From: an uncultured Eubacteriales bacterium
GTDB taxonomy: Bacteria; Bacillota; Clostridia; Oscillospirales; Acutalibacteraceae
DNA length: 37,523 nucleotides
Assembly: GCA_900315255.1 (NCBI GenBank)
Contig: OMYH01000008.1
Coordinates: forward strand, 1-37,523
Reading direction: 5' to 3'
Shown here: one piece after another, positions 8,039-16,126 of the stretch
Numbering within the stretch: the stretch's first letter is position 1
Layout: each line of letters opens with the position of its first letter
Made by a program: the position numbers and the translations under genes
The notes under the pieces: generated by a model
Database searches by the model: none
Told to the model about the DNA's origin: nothing
What the model saw: the letters and a program-made list of their open reading frames with translations, nothing else

Positions 8039-9391
8039 ATGAAAAAAGTAATCATTATAGTGGTCACTATACTTGTGATCGCTGCGCTGGGCATTGTGGG
8101 ATATTTTGTTGTGCTTCCGAAGATCTCGGGGAACAATAACAGCGGGAGCGTAGTATATGTTGAGAATGTCGGGGAACTGCTGTCGGGCTTTGCTTTCACC
8201 GAAAACAGATATAACGCTGTTGTTGAAACACAGGAAACGGTTGCGATAGAGGCGGACGCAGATAAAAAGATAAAAAAGACATATGTGTCCGAGGGCGACA
8301 AGGTTAAGAAGGGCGACAAGCTGTTTGAGTATGACATCGAAGAAATGAAAATAACGCTGGAGCAGTACAGGCTTGACATCGAGCAGGCAGAAAGCTCCAT
8401 CAAGGCGGACAATGAGCAGATAGCCTCCCTTGAAAAGGAGAGAAAAACTGCGTCTGCAAATCAGCAGCTGAACCTCACCAACCAGATCGAGGCGCTAAAG
8501 CTGGAGATAAAGAAATCGGAATACACCAAGGCTTCTACCGAGAAAAGCATTGAGAAGCTCGAAAAGTCGATCGAGAATGCTGTGGTCACATCTACCACGG
8601 ACGGCAGTATCCTTTCCGTGAACGACCCGAATGCAAAAGGTTATGTTATGATCACATCAAGCGGAGATTACAGAGTAAAGGTGATCGTAAACGAGATGAA
8701 CATAAGCGCTCTGTCTGAGGGTGACGATATGATCGTGCGTTCGAGAGTCGACAATACGCTTGAGTGGAGAGGCGTTATTTCAAAGATCGACACCGCTCAC
8801 CCGATAACAAATACGCAGAATAGGCAGAATAGTATGTACGGCGGTATGAACGGTTCGGAGGAATCGACCACAACGAAGTACCCCGTATATATTGATCTTG
8901 TAAGTTCCGATGGACTTATGGTAGGACAGCACGTAACCGCCGAGGTCGACACGGGCGTATCGGAAGAAGATGAAGAAGGTCTTTGGCTGTATGACTATTA
9001 TATCTGTGACGCTGATTCATCGCCTTATGTATGGGCGGAGAGCAGCAGCCATACTCTTGAAAAGCGTTCGGTAGTTCTGGGAGAGTATAACGAGAATACA
9101 TACAAATATGAGATTAAGTCGGGTCTTAGCGAAGACGACAGCATCGCATTCCCCGAGGAGAGATTTACCGAGGGTATGCCTGTTACTCATAATATCGAAG
9201 AGGCTTCGTTCGAAGGCGACGCCGCAGGAGAGGACGGTATGATCATTACCGAGGGTATGCCTGTTACTCATAATATCGAAGAGGCTTCGTTTGAAGATTA
9301 TTCGTTCGAAGGCGACGCCGCAGGAGAGGACATTATGATCATGGACGAGGGAGTACCGATGGAAGAAGAGATCCCCGCCGATGAGCAGTAA
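8039..9391 (+). CDS. HlyD/MacA-type efflux adaptor protein (adaptor 1)
   Basis: The ATG at 8039 follows GGAGG at 8027-8031. The 450-residue product has one membrane anchor (about 3-25) and a lipoyl-like half-motif (EGDKVKKGDKLFEYD, 85-99). A long Glu/Lys-rich coiled-coil hairpin spans about 101-182, then comes the second lipoyl half and beta-barrel parts. It should sit outside the membrane of a Gram-positive cell and link to an ABC permease. The C-terminus carries an unusual acidic tandem duplication (EGMPVTHNIEEASFE twice). It is first in a four-gene operon with an ATPase, a second adaptor and a permease. Confidence 0.8.
   Translation: MKKVIIIVVTILVIAALGIVGYFVVLPKISGNNNSGSVVYVENVGELLSGFAFTENRYNAVVETQETVAIEADADKKIKKTYVSEGDKVKKGDKLFEYDIEEMKITLEQYRLDIEQAESSIKADNEQIASLEKERKTASANQQLNLTNQIEALKLEIKKSEYTKASTEKSIEKLEKSIENAVVTSTTDGSILSVNDPNAKGYVMITSSGDYRVKVIVNEMNISALSEGDDMIVRSRVDNTLEWRGVISKIDTAHPITNTQNRQNSMYGGMNGSEESTTTKYPVYIDLVSSDGLMVGQHVTAEVDTGVSEEDEEGLWLYDYYICDADSSPYVWAESSSHTLEKRSVVLGEYNENTYKYEIKSGLSEDDSIAFPEERFTEGMPVTHNIEEASFEGDAAGEDGMIITEGMPVTHNIEEASFEDYSFEGDAAGEDIMIMDEGVPMEEEIPADEQ
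9165..9342 (+). repeat. In-frame tandem duplication at the 3' end of adaptor 1
   Basis: A segment beginning TTACCGAGGGTATGCC recurs at 9165 and 9246 (81-base offset) with near-identical sequence. The second copy gains a 15-base insertion in the middle. Both copies stay in frame and duplicate an acidic peptide. Confidence 0.85.
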
Positions 9392-9403
9392 GGGGGTATT
9401 GTT

Positions 9404-10132
9404 ATGATATTGTCTTTAAAGGGAATTTATAAAAACTACCTCACGGGCAGCATGGAGGTGCCTGCGCTTAAAAACATCAATCTTGATGTCGAGAAGGGCG
9501 ATTATCTTGCGATCATGGGTCCTTCCGGCTCGGGAAAATCTACGCTGATGAATATCATCGGCTGCTTGGATAAGCCGACGTCGGGAGAGTATCTCTTTGA
9601 CGACATAAATATAGAAACACAAAACGACGCTTCTCTGTCGGAGATCAGGAACAAGGGCATAGGCTTTGTGTTCCAGAACTTTAATCTTCTTCCAAGACAG
9701 TCTGCGCTGGAGAATGTGGAGCTTCCTATGCTGTATGCCAAGGTGAAGAAAAAGGAAAGAAGAGAGATCGCAATACGGGCGCTTGAGAGAGTCGGACTCG
9801 GAGAGAGAATAGATTTTCTGCCAACGCAGCTTTCAGGCGGACAGAAGCAGAGAGTTGCGATCGCCAGGGCTATTGCAAACAATCCGAAGATACTGCTTGC
9901 CGACGAGCCGACAGGCGCGCTGGATTCAAAGTCGGGCGATCAGGTAATGGAGCTTTTTTCCGAGCTTAACCGTGAGGGAATGACCATCGTAATGATAACC
10001 CACGAAAGAGCGATAGCTGACTGTGCAGAGAAAATTGTCGTTATCTATGACGGTGAGCTGAAAACCATGGAGGAGTTTGAGCAGATTCAGAATGCCCGTA
10101 AGCACGGTTTTGGAGGTGAAAAGAATGCGTGA
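9404..10132 (+). CDS. ABC transporter ATP-binding protein (MacB/LolD type)
   Basis: This 242-residue ATPase has every expected motif: Walker A GPSGSGKST at 39-47, Q-loop Gln91 in FVFQNFNLLP, signature LSGGQKQR at 143-150, Walker B ILLADEPTG at 163-171, D-loop ALDS and switch His200. The VPALKNINLDV start and Q-loop context are typical of MacB/LolD-type ATPases, which use ATP for mechanical coupling rather than for moving substrate through the membrane domain. Its last codons overlap the start of adaptor 2, so expression is coupled. Confidence 0.9.
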   Translation: MILSLKGIYKNYLTGSMEVPALKNINLDVEKGDYLAIMGPSGSGKSTLMNIIGCLDKPTSGEYLFDDINIETQNDASLSEIRNKGIGFVFQNFNLLPRQSALENVELPMLYAKVKKKERREIAIRALERVGLGERIDFLPTQLSGGQKQRVAIARAIANNPKILLADEPTGALDSKSGDQVMELFSELNREGMTIVMITHERAIADCAEKIVVIYDGELKTMEEFEQIQNARKHGFGGEKNA

Positions 10133-11864
10133 CACGAAAAGAAAGAGATTCAAGAAAAGGATAATCGTCATCCCCGCTATTGCATTGATCGTTGTAGGTG
10201 CTCTGGTGTTCGGAATAGTCAGAAGGAACAAGGCGGACAGCGTTGTGAAGGTCGTTAATGTCGGCGAAGTCAACAGCGTGTGGTTCTTGGAGGAAGGCGG
10301 CCAGTATTACGGAACGCTCAAAAAGGGCAGCGTAGTAAACTATAAGGCTGAAGAAGAGCTTGAAATAGAAGATATCCTTGTTAAAAAGGGCGACAGCGTC
10401 AGCAAGGGCGACGTTCTTTTTACATACAATACAAAGTCGCTCGAGTTCAATGCCAACACCTGCGAAAACGAACTGAAGGCGATAGAAAACAAAATTACCA
10501 TCGCAAATAACGAACTTACTATTCTCAAAAGGCTGCAGCCCTCGGAGAATGCCCCGAGTGACTACGAACCCGAAGAAGAGCCGGGCGATGAAACAAATGA
10601 TGTGCCCGAAAGTTATGTTCCGACTCTGAAGCTTGAGGAGCGGATCACAAAGGACACAAAACCGTATTCGGGCAGCGGCACAAGCGACGATCCTTTTGTA
10701 TACCTTGCGTCAGACAAAACCGTGGTTACAAAAGACGCTCTCATCTCACTTGCAGACGGAGGAAGATATGCGCTGATCTATGTGTGTATGCCTTCGGGGG
10801 ACGTGATGTACGGCAGGAATATCGACGGCAGCAGGATAGATAAGAGCAGCGTGTCGGATTGGGTATGCTCGTTCGGAATATCTATGGACGCTATGGGCGG
10901 AGTGTCGGTTTCGCAGGAAACTCCCTTTGCGGGACTTGTGGTTTATCCGTATAGGGTAAATGTGCTTGAGGCGGGCAGCCCCGAGGAGCTTCCCGAGATG
11001 GACGGGGACGGTTTTGAGATACCCGAGGATTATGAGGAAACAACACCCGATAACAAATCCGATCCCCAAAGCTTGTCTACATATGAGATCTCCGATAAGG
11101 ATAATTATATGTATCCGAGAGCGGAGCTTAATAATATGATCGCCGAAAAGCAGAAGGAAATCGAAAAGCTCGGCCTTGACAAAAAGCAGGCGGAGATCAA
11201 TCTGAAAAAAGCTCAGGCAAAGCTTGAGACCGGAGCCGAGCTCGCTTCAATATCCGGAACCGTTACATTCATTGCCCCTGATGTGAAGCATCTGTCCGAC
11301 AGCGGATATTTCGCAACGATAACAAGCTCCGGCGGCATGAGCGTGAGCGCAAGCGTTGGCGAATTCAGCCGTGACAAGATAGCTGTCGGCGACACCGTGA
11401 CCATGACTGACTGGAATACAGGCAGTGTGTACAGCGGCGAGGTGATCTCCATCAGCGATACTCCAATCGAAAGCAGCGAGAGCGGCGAGAATTATGACGG
11501 GTTGGATCAGTCGATGTATGAGTTCGTTGTTGCAAGCAGCGATGATTTCGAGATCGGCGAGGACGAAGGTGTTTCCATCATGTTCGACAAGGATTCATCC
11601 GACGGTCTGATCGGACTTATGGGAGCATATGTTCGTGAAGAAAACGGCAGATTCTATGTGCTTGTTGAGAACAGCGACGGAATACTGGAGAAAAGGACTG
11701 TCAAGACTAAGGGCGGCATAAAGTATGGCTATGTTGCGATAAGCGGCGGCATTACGAAGGATGACTATATAGCTATTGCGTACGGAACGTCCAAGGTGGG
11801 GCTGCATACAGAGCATGTTACCGTAGACCAATTAGAGGGCGGAATGCTCGGCGGCATACTGTAA
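10125..11864 (+). CDS. HlyD/MacA-type efflux adaptor with large inserted domain (adaptor 2)
   Basis: The ATG at 10125 follows TGGAGGTG and overlaps the ATPase gene by 8 bases. The 579-residue protein has a basic N-terminus, a membrane anchor (about 11-33) and a lipoyl half-motif (VKKGDSVSKGDVLFTY, 86-101). A first helix at about 107-137 follows. The return helix starts only near 331 (NNMIAEKQKEIEKLG). Residues 138-330 are an insertion with a Pro/Glu-rich linker, a compact region with YSGSGTSDDPFVYL and LVVYPYRVNV, and a second acidic linker. Normal MacA-like adaptors have a short turn or a longer coiled coil here. The insertion does not resemble a family I know. Confidence 0.8.
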   Translation: MRDTKRKRFKKRIIVIPAIALIVVGALVFGIVRRNKADSVVKVVNVGEVNSVWFLEEGGQYYGTLKKGSVVNYKAEEELEIEDILVKKGDSVSKGDVLFTYNTKSLEFNANTCENELKAIENKITIANNELTILKRLQPSENAPSDYEPEEEPGDETNDVPESYVPTLKLEERITKDTKPYSGSGTSDDPFVYLASDKTVVTKDALISLADGGRYALIYVCMPSGDVMYGRNIDGSRIDKSSVSDWVCSFGISMDAMGGVSVSQETPFAGLVVYPYRVNVLEAGSPEELPEMDGDGFEIPEDYEETTPDNKSDPQSLSTYEISDKDNYMYPRAELNNMIAEKQKEIEKLGLDKKQAEINLKKAQAKLETGAELASISGTVTFIAPDVKHLSDSGYFATITSSGGMSVSASVGEFSRDKIAVGDTVTMTDWNTGSVYSGEVISISDTPIESSESGENYDGLDQSMYEFVVASSDDFEIGEDEGVSIMFDKDSSDGLIGLMGAYVREENGRFYVLVENSDGILEKRTVKTKGGIKYGYVAISGGITKDDYIAIAYGTSKVGLHTEHVTVDQLEGGMLGGIL

Positions 11865-11885
11865 GAAAGGAGAGAGGTGTATTTT

Positions 11886-13142
11886 ATGATCGAAAATATA
11901 AAGCTGTCATTTCAGGGAATACGTTCACATAAAATGAGATCGGCTCTGACGATGCTGGGTATAATCATAGGTATAGCATCGATAATTATCATAGTATCGC
12001 TTATCTCCGGTACGAGCGAGCAGCTGAAATCTGCTATGATAGATTCGGGAGATTCTACGATAACTGTAGCTCTCTATGACAAGGAAGAACCGTGGAATCC
12101 GCTTGATCCTATAACAAAGCCTTTGCCCGATGGCGTTATCCCTCCGGATTCCGACACTGTTGAAGCAGTTGAAAATCTGGACGGTGTGCTGGGAGCAACT
12201 CCCGTGTATTCGAGCGAATACAATGTTCAGGTAAGCTATAACGGTTCAAATGATTCGTCTGTGACTGTAATGGGTGTAGAGAAGGATTACTTTTCTCTGA
12301 AAAACTTTGCTCTTACATCGGGCAGATACTTCATTGACCGTGATTACGATGAAAGACATAACGTGGCAGTTATTACGTCGGGGCTTGCAAGCTCTATGTT
12401 TGAAAACGAAAGCGCAATCGGAAAAACCATTACGGTAGGCTCGGAGCTGTTCACCGTTGTCGGTCTGGTAAAGGAGATCCAGACGGAAGAAGAGATCAAC
12501 ACACTCAGCGATTATTATATGAAGGTGGCTATGCGTGCGCATGAGTTCGTGATAGTTCCTTCAACCTCGTGGGTGAATTTCGGCGGTTTTGATGTTTACA
12601 GCAGTCTTGTTGTTAAAATAAAAGACGTTGACGATACGGTTAATGTGGGCGCAGCTGCTTCGGGTGTCCTCAATGCCAATATAACCAACAATGGCTATGA
12701 GTACAGATCGTCGTCTATGCAGGATGACGCCGATTATCTGGAGAATATCACAAGGTTTGTTTCGATCCTGCTTATCGGTATCGCAAGCATATCGCTGTTG
12801 GTAGGCGGTATCGGCGTTATGAACATTATGCTTGTGTCGGTAACGGAGAGAACAAAAGAGATAGGTCTGAAAAAGGCTCTCGGAGCAAAGAAGAGGGTGA
12901 TCCTCGGGCAGTTCCTAACGGAGTCTGTCGTGCTGACGGGCATGGGCGGAATACTCGGAGTTGTTATCGGGATAGGTATTTCTTATCTTGTGTCGTTTTT
13001 GCTTAATATGCCCGCTGCGATAAGCGTGCCTGCTGTGGCGGTAGCGGTAGGATTTTCTATGGGTGTCGGAATTATCTTCGGTATCACCCCGTCGATAAAA
13101 GCGGCTAACCTAAATCCGATAGATGCTTTAAGATACGAATAA
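11886..13142 (+). CDS. MacB/FtsX-type ABC permease
   Basis: The ATG at 11886 is favoured over a GTG 9 bases upstream because of GAGAGG spacing. The 418-residue product has the MacB layout. The N-terminal helix is preceded by SFQGIRSHKMRSALTMLGIIIGIASI. A large extracytoplasmic domain spans about 45-285. Three C-terminal helices include GGIGVMNIMLVSVTERTKEIGLKKALGAKK, the FtsX-family coupling segment. It would pair as a homodimer with the ATPase encoded upstream. Substrate is unknown; such systems export peptides, antibiotics or lipids. It ends the operon, 11 bases before the terminator. Confidence 0.9.
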   Translation: MIENIKLSFQGIRSHKMRSALTMLGIIIGIASIIIIVSLISGTSEQLKSAMIDSGDSTITVALYDKEEPWNPLDPITKPLPDGVIPPDSDTVEAVENLDGVLGATPVYSSEYNVQVSYNGSNDSSVTVMGVEKDYFSLKNFALTSGRYFIDRDYDERHNVAVITSGLASSMFENESAIGKTITVGSELFTVVGLVKEIQTEEEINTLSDYYMKVAMRAHEFVIVPSTSWVNFGGFDVYSSLVVKIKDVDDTVNVGAAASGVLNANITNNGYEYRSSSMQDDADYLENITRFVSILLIGIASISLLVGGIGVMNIMLVSVTERTKEIGLKKALGAKKRVILGQFLTESVVLTGMGGILGVVIGIGISYLVSFLLNMPAAISVPAVAVAVGFSMGVGIIFGITPSIKAANLNPIDALRYE

Positions 13143-13153
13143 TTATTTATGCA

Positions 13154-13185
13154 GCGTGTGAGTCGTTATGGCTTGCACGCTTTTA
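13154..13185 (+). terminator. Terminator of the efflux operon
   Basis: GCGTGTGAG pairs with CTTGCACGC (9 bp including two G-U pairs) and is followed by TTTTATTTG, directly after the permease gene. Confidence 0.75.
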
Positions 13186-13263
13186 TTTGTGTTAAGGAGT
13201 TGACAAATTTATTACAAAATGATTAATATAATTCTCCTCAAGAAATATATCTACATCGAAATT

Positions 13264-13272
13264 TGTTATAAT
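13264..13272 (+). promoter_or_regulatory. Extended -10 promoter candidate upstream of trmB
   Basis: TGTTATAAT fits an extended -10 element about 115 bases before trmB. A second possible promoter (TTGACA at 13200-13205) has poor spacing to its nearest TATAAT. The 13186-13388 gap otherwise holds only A/T-rich sequence. Confidence 0.4.
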
Positions 13273-13388
13273 ATTGATTAAGTGTAATTGAATATATTTT
13301 TGGTGAAAGATTTTATACGGAAATTGGCTGTTTTTTGTTTCTTTTTAGTTACAAAGAGCGCATTGCAGCATAAAGGGGAGTTATAGGA

Positions 13389-14045
13389 GTGCGAATAAGA
13401 AGGAAAAAATGGGCAAGACCCGAGCTTGAGGTTTGTCCGTTTTTTGAGGAAGACCCGGAGAAGAATCTCGGGCATTGGGAAGAGCTGTACGCAAGGAAAC
13501 AGCCGCTTCATATTGAGGTAGGCTGCGGCAAGGGCGGTTTTGTCGGAAGACTCGCAGCAGATCACCCCGAGATAAATTACCTTGCGATCGATATAAAACC
13601 CGATATGCTCGGAGTAGCGAGGAGAAATATCGTAGGGATATTCGAGGAATCGGGCAGACAGACCGACAACATAATGCTGACGGCATACAATGTCGAGCAT
13701 ATAGAGAAGATGATCTCACCCGAGGACAACGTGCAGCGTATCTACATCAATTTCTGCAACCCGTGGCCGAGAGGCAAGCATAACAAGCGCAGGCTGACTT
13801 ATCCAAATAAGCTTGAAAAATACAAGGAGTTTCTCAAAAAGGGCGGCGAGATCAGATTCAAGACAGACGATCTTCCTTTGTTTGAGGATTCGCTTGAATA
13901 TTTCCGTAAGTGCGGATATGAGATAATCTATCAGACAAACGACCTTCACGCAAGCGATGTGAAGGATAATATAATGACCGAGCATGAGATCATGTTCAGC
14001 AATGAAGGAATAAAGATAAACTACTGCGTTGCGGTACGGCCGTAA
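13389..14045 (+). CDS. trmB: tRNA (guanine-N7-)-methyltransferase
   Basis: This 218-residue protein has the class I methyltransferase SAM loop HIEVGCGKGGFVG (41-53) and the acidic Asp in LAIDIKPDML. It also has the TrmB-specific catalytic segment NFCNPWPRGKHNKRRLTY, and TEHEIMFSNEGIKINY near the C-terminus, which helps bind tRNA. It methylates G46 in the variable loop of tRNAs. GTG is the start, with AAGGGGAG 8 bases upstream. The usual length and all key motifs support an active enzyme. Confidence 0.92.
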   Translation: MRIRRKKWARPELEVCPFFEEDPEKNLGHWEELYARKQPLHIEVGCGKGGFVGRLAADHPEINYLAIDIKPDMLGVARRNIVGIFEESGRQTDNIMLTAYNVEHIEKMISPEDNVQRIYINFCNPWPRGKHNKRRLTYPNKLEKYKEFLKKGGEIRFKTDDLPLFEDSLEYFRKCGYEIIYQTNDLHASDVKDNIMTEHEIMFSNEGIKINYCVAVRP

Positions 14046-14063
14046 CCAAAGGGAGGCATTTCG

Positions 14064-15359
14064 TTGAAAAGAGCAGCGGCATCACTTTTACTTGCGGCTA
14101 TCGTGCTGTTTGTATCGGGCTGCGGTGTCAATATGTTTGAGAATGCCGATATAATGCGACCACCGGGAGTAACGGGGAGCAATGCAGGGATCAGAGAATG
14201 CATCGAGAGATCGGCAGGTGCGGATTATGTTCTGAAATATCCTGCGCACGGCGATTTTCGCAGCGCCGTGATAACACGGGACTTAAACTTTGACGGCACA
14301 GACGAGTGCATGGTATTCTGCAAGTCGGATTCATCCGATAACATCAGGGTCATCATTATGTCGATGGCGGGGAATGTATGGCAAACAGACGCAGATTTTG
14401 AAGAAAGCTCGGCGCAGATCGACTGTGTGAAATTCTGTGACCTCAACGGCGACGGTATGGAGGATCCTGTTGTGGGCTGGGGAGGGTTCAACTCACTGCC
14501 CGACAGGGTGGCGGCATATGTTAATATAGACGGTGAGTACAGACAGCTTGGCATAGACAGCGTGTATGATAATATGTACTGCGGGAAATTTACCGACAAT
14601 AAGCTCGACAGTATAATGCTGCTTTCTTTGTCGAGCAGCGATAATCGGGCGAAGGCGTCGCTTATTACAATGAACGATCAGCGAAGTGACCTCAAGCTTG
14701 CGTCGAGTGTTGATATGAACGACGATGTAACGGTCATTGACAACGTATCATACGGATATATAAACAAGACGAAGTACGGTCTTGCGGTAGACGGACACAC
14801 CAGCAGCGGAAAATATATAGCCCAGGTGCTGTGTTGTGAGGAAAAGTCTGCTGTCGGGGTCATATATACTCAGAAATATGACCTTCCGATAAGGTGCTGC
14901 GACATCAACCGTGACGGTATGATCGATATACCCACGGTCAGCAGGCTGAAAACAGAAGAAGGTACGGAGCCTCTGGACGAAGTCTGCTTTGTCACATGGA
15001 ATAATATCGATCCGGAGCGCCGCACACTAAGCCCCAAGGATTATACGGTCTTCTGCGAGAGCGAAGGCTGGTGTTACAGAGTGAGCGAGGATTTCAAGGA
15101 TAAAAACACCGTTGCCCTCGAAGAAGACGGCGGGTACGGCTTTTATAAATGGGACAGCGAGGCGTATGTTCCGAAAAAAGACAGCCTTTTGTTTACGATA
15201 AGGTGCTTTGATGAAACGAAGGAGCAGTCAGACCCCGACAGCGGTGTATACAAAGAGATATTGCGAAGCGGTAATCTTGTATATGCGGCAAAAACGGAGA
15301 GCCGCAGCGGGATCGACATAGAACAAATCAAAACGAATTTTATTTTACCGAAGCTTTGA
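14064..15359 (+). CDS. Hypothetical lipoprotein with Asp-rich calcium-loop-like repeats
   Basis: A TTG start behind GGGAGG gives a 431-residue protein with a signal peptide ending in the lipobox VSGC (Cys20), so it should be anchored to the outer face of the membrane. Three motifs, DLNFDGTDE, DLNGDGMED and DINRDGMID, look like DxDxDG calcium-binding loops of FG-GAP/VCBS-type beta-propellers. I do not recognise the overall family. It lies 18 bases after trmB and 31 bases before a two-component pair, so it may be made with, or sensed by, that system. No catalytic motif is visible. Confidence 0.7.
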   Translation: MKRAAASLLLAAIVLFVSGCGVNMFENADIMRPPGVTGSNAGIRECIERSAGADYVLKYPAHGDFRSAVITRDLNFDGTDECMVFCKSDSSDNIRVIIMSMAGNVWQTDADFEESSAQIDCVKFCDLNGDGMEDPVVGWGGFNSLPDRVAAYVNIDGEYRQLGIDSVYDNMYCGKFTDNKLDSIMLLSLSSSDNRAKASLITMNDQRSDLKLASSVDMNDDVTVIDNVSYGYINKTKYGLAVDGHTSSGKYIAQVLCCEEKSAVGVIYTQKYDLPIRCCDINRDGMIDIPTVSRLKTEEGTEPLDEVCFVTWNNIDPERRTLSPKDYTVFCESEGWCYRVSEDFKDKNTVALEEDGGYGFYKWDSEAYVPKKDSLLFTIRCFDETKEQSDPDSGVYKEILRSGNLVYAAKTESRSGIDIEQIKTNFILPKL

Positions 15360-15390
15360 ACAGCGGGTATTGATAGGAGGAACATCTGAC

Positions 15391-16092
15391 ATGAAAAAAA
15401 TATTGGTGTGTGAGGACGAAGCTACGATCCGTGATTTCGTCGTTATTAATCTGACAAGGGCAGGCTATGATGTTATTGAGGCTGACAACGGCGACGCAGC
15501 TCTGGAAAAGTATGACGAGCATAACGGCGATCTCGATGTGGCAATCCTTGACGTTATGATGCCGGGCAAGGACGGTTTTGCAGTGTGCAAGGAACTCAGA
15601 GCAAGAAACGGCGGTATCGGAATAATCATGCTTACGGCAAGAACTCAGGAGATGGATAAGGTGACGGGGCTTATGCTCGGCGCCGACGACTATGTTACAA
15701 AGCCGTTCAGTCCTTCGGAGCTTGTGGCAAGAGTAGACGCTCTGTACAGAAGAGTATCGCTTGCAAAGGCTAATATCGAGAGCAATTTCAAAGAAGAGAT
15801 AAAGTCGGGCGAATTTGTGCTCAATCTTCGCAACAGAACTCTGCTCAAGAGCGGCAAGGTCATTGAGCTTACACAGGTGGAGTTCCAGATCATGGAGTAC
15901 TTTTTCTCAAATCCCGGAATGGCGCTTGACAGAACCAATATTCTCAACCATGTCTGGGGCGAGGCATATGTAGGAGAAGAAAAGATCGTAGACGTAAATA
16001 TCAGACGTCTTAGAATGAAGGTCGAGGACGAACCCTCCAGCCCGAAGTATATCGTTACGGTATGGGGTCTCGGATATAAGTGGGACGCATAA
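15391..16092 (+). CDS. OmpR/PhoB-family response regulator
   Basis: The ATG at 15391 follows AGGAGG. The 233-residue protein has a receiver domain with acidic residues near the N-terminus (VCEDE, 6-10), phospho-acceptor Asp54 in AILDVMMPGKDG, Thr82 in MLTAR and Lys104 in VTKPF. A winged-helix DNA-binding domain (about 130-230) follows, ending in DVNIRRLRMKVE and IVTVWGLGYKW. It would bind promoter DNA after phosphorylation by the histidine kinase encoded 34 bases downstream. Targets cannot be read from the window; the preceding lipoprotein is a neighbour worth testing. Confidence 0.92.
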   Translation: MKKILVCEDEATIRDFVVINLTRAGYDVIEADNGDAALEKYDEHNGDLDVAILDVMMPGKDGFAVCKELRARNGGIGIIMLTARTQEMDKVTGLMLGADDYVTKPFSPSELVARVDALYRRVSLAKANIESNFKEEIKSGEFVLNLRNRTLLKSGKVIELTQVEFQIMEYFFSNPGMALDRTNILNHVWGEAYVGEEKIVDVNIRRLRMKVEDEPSSPKYIVTVWGLGYKWDA

Positions 16093-16126
16093 GCGGTGCA
16101 AAGTGCACTGAGAAGGAGCGTTAATA

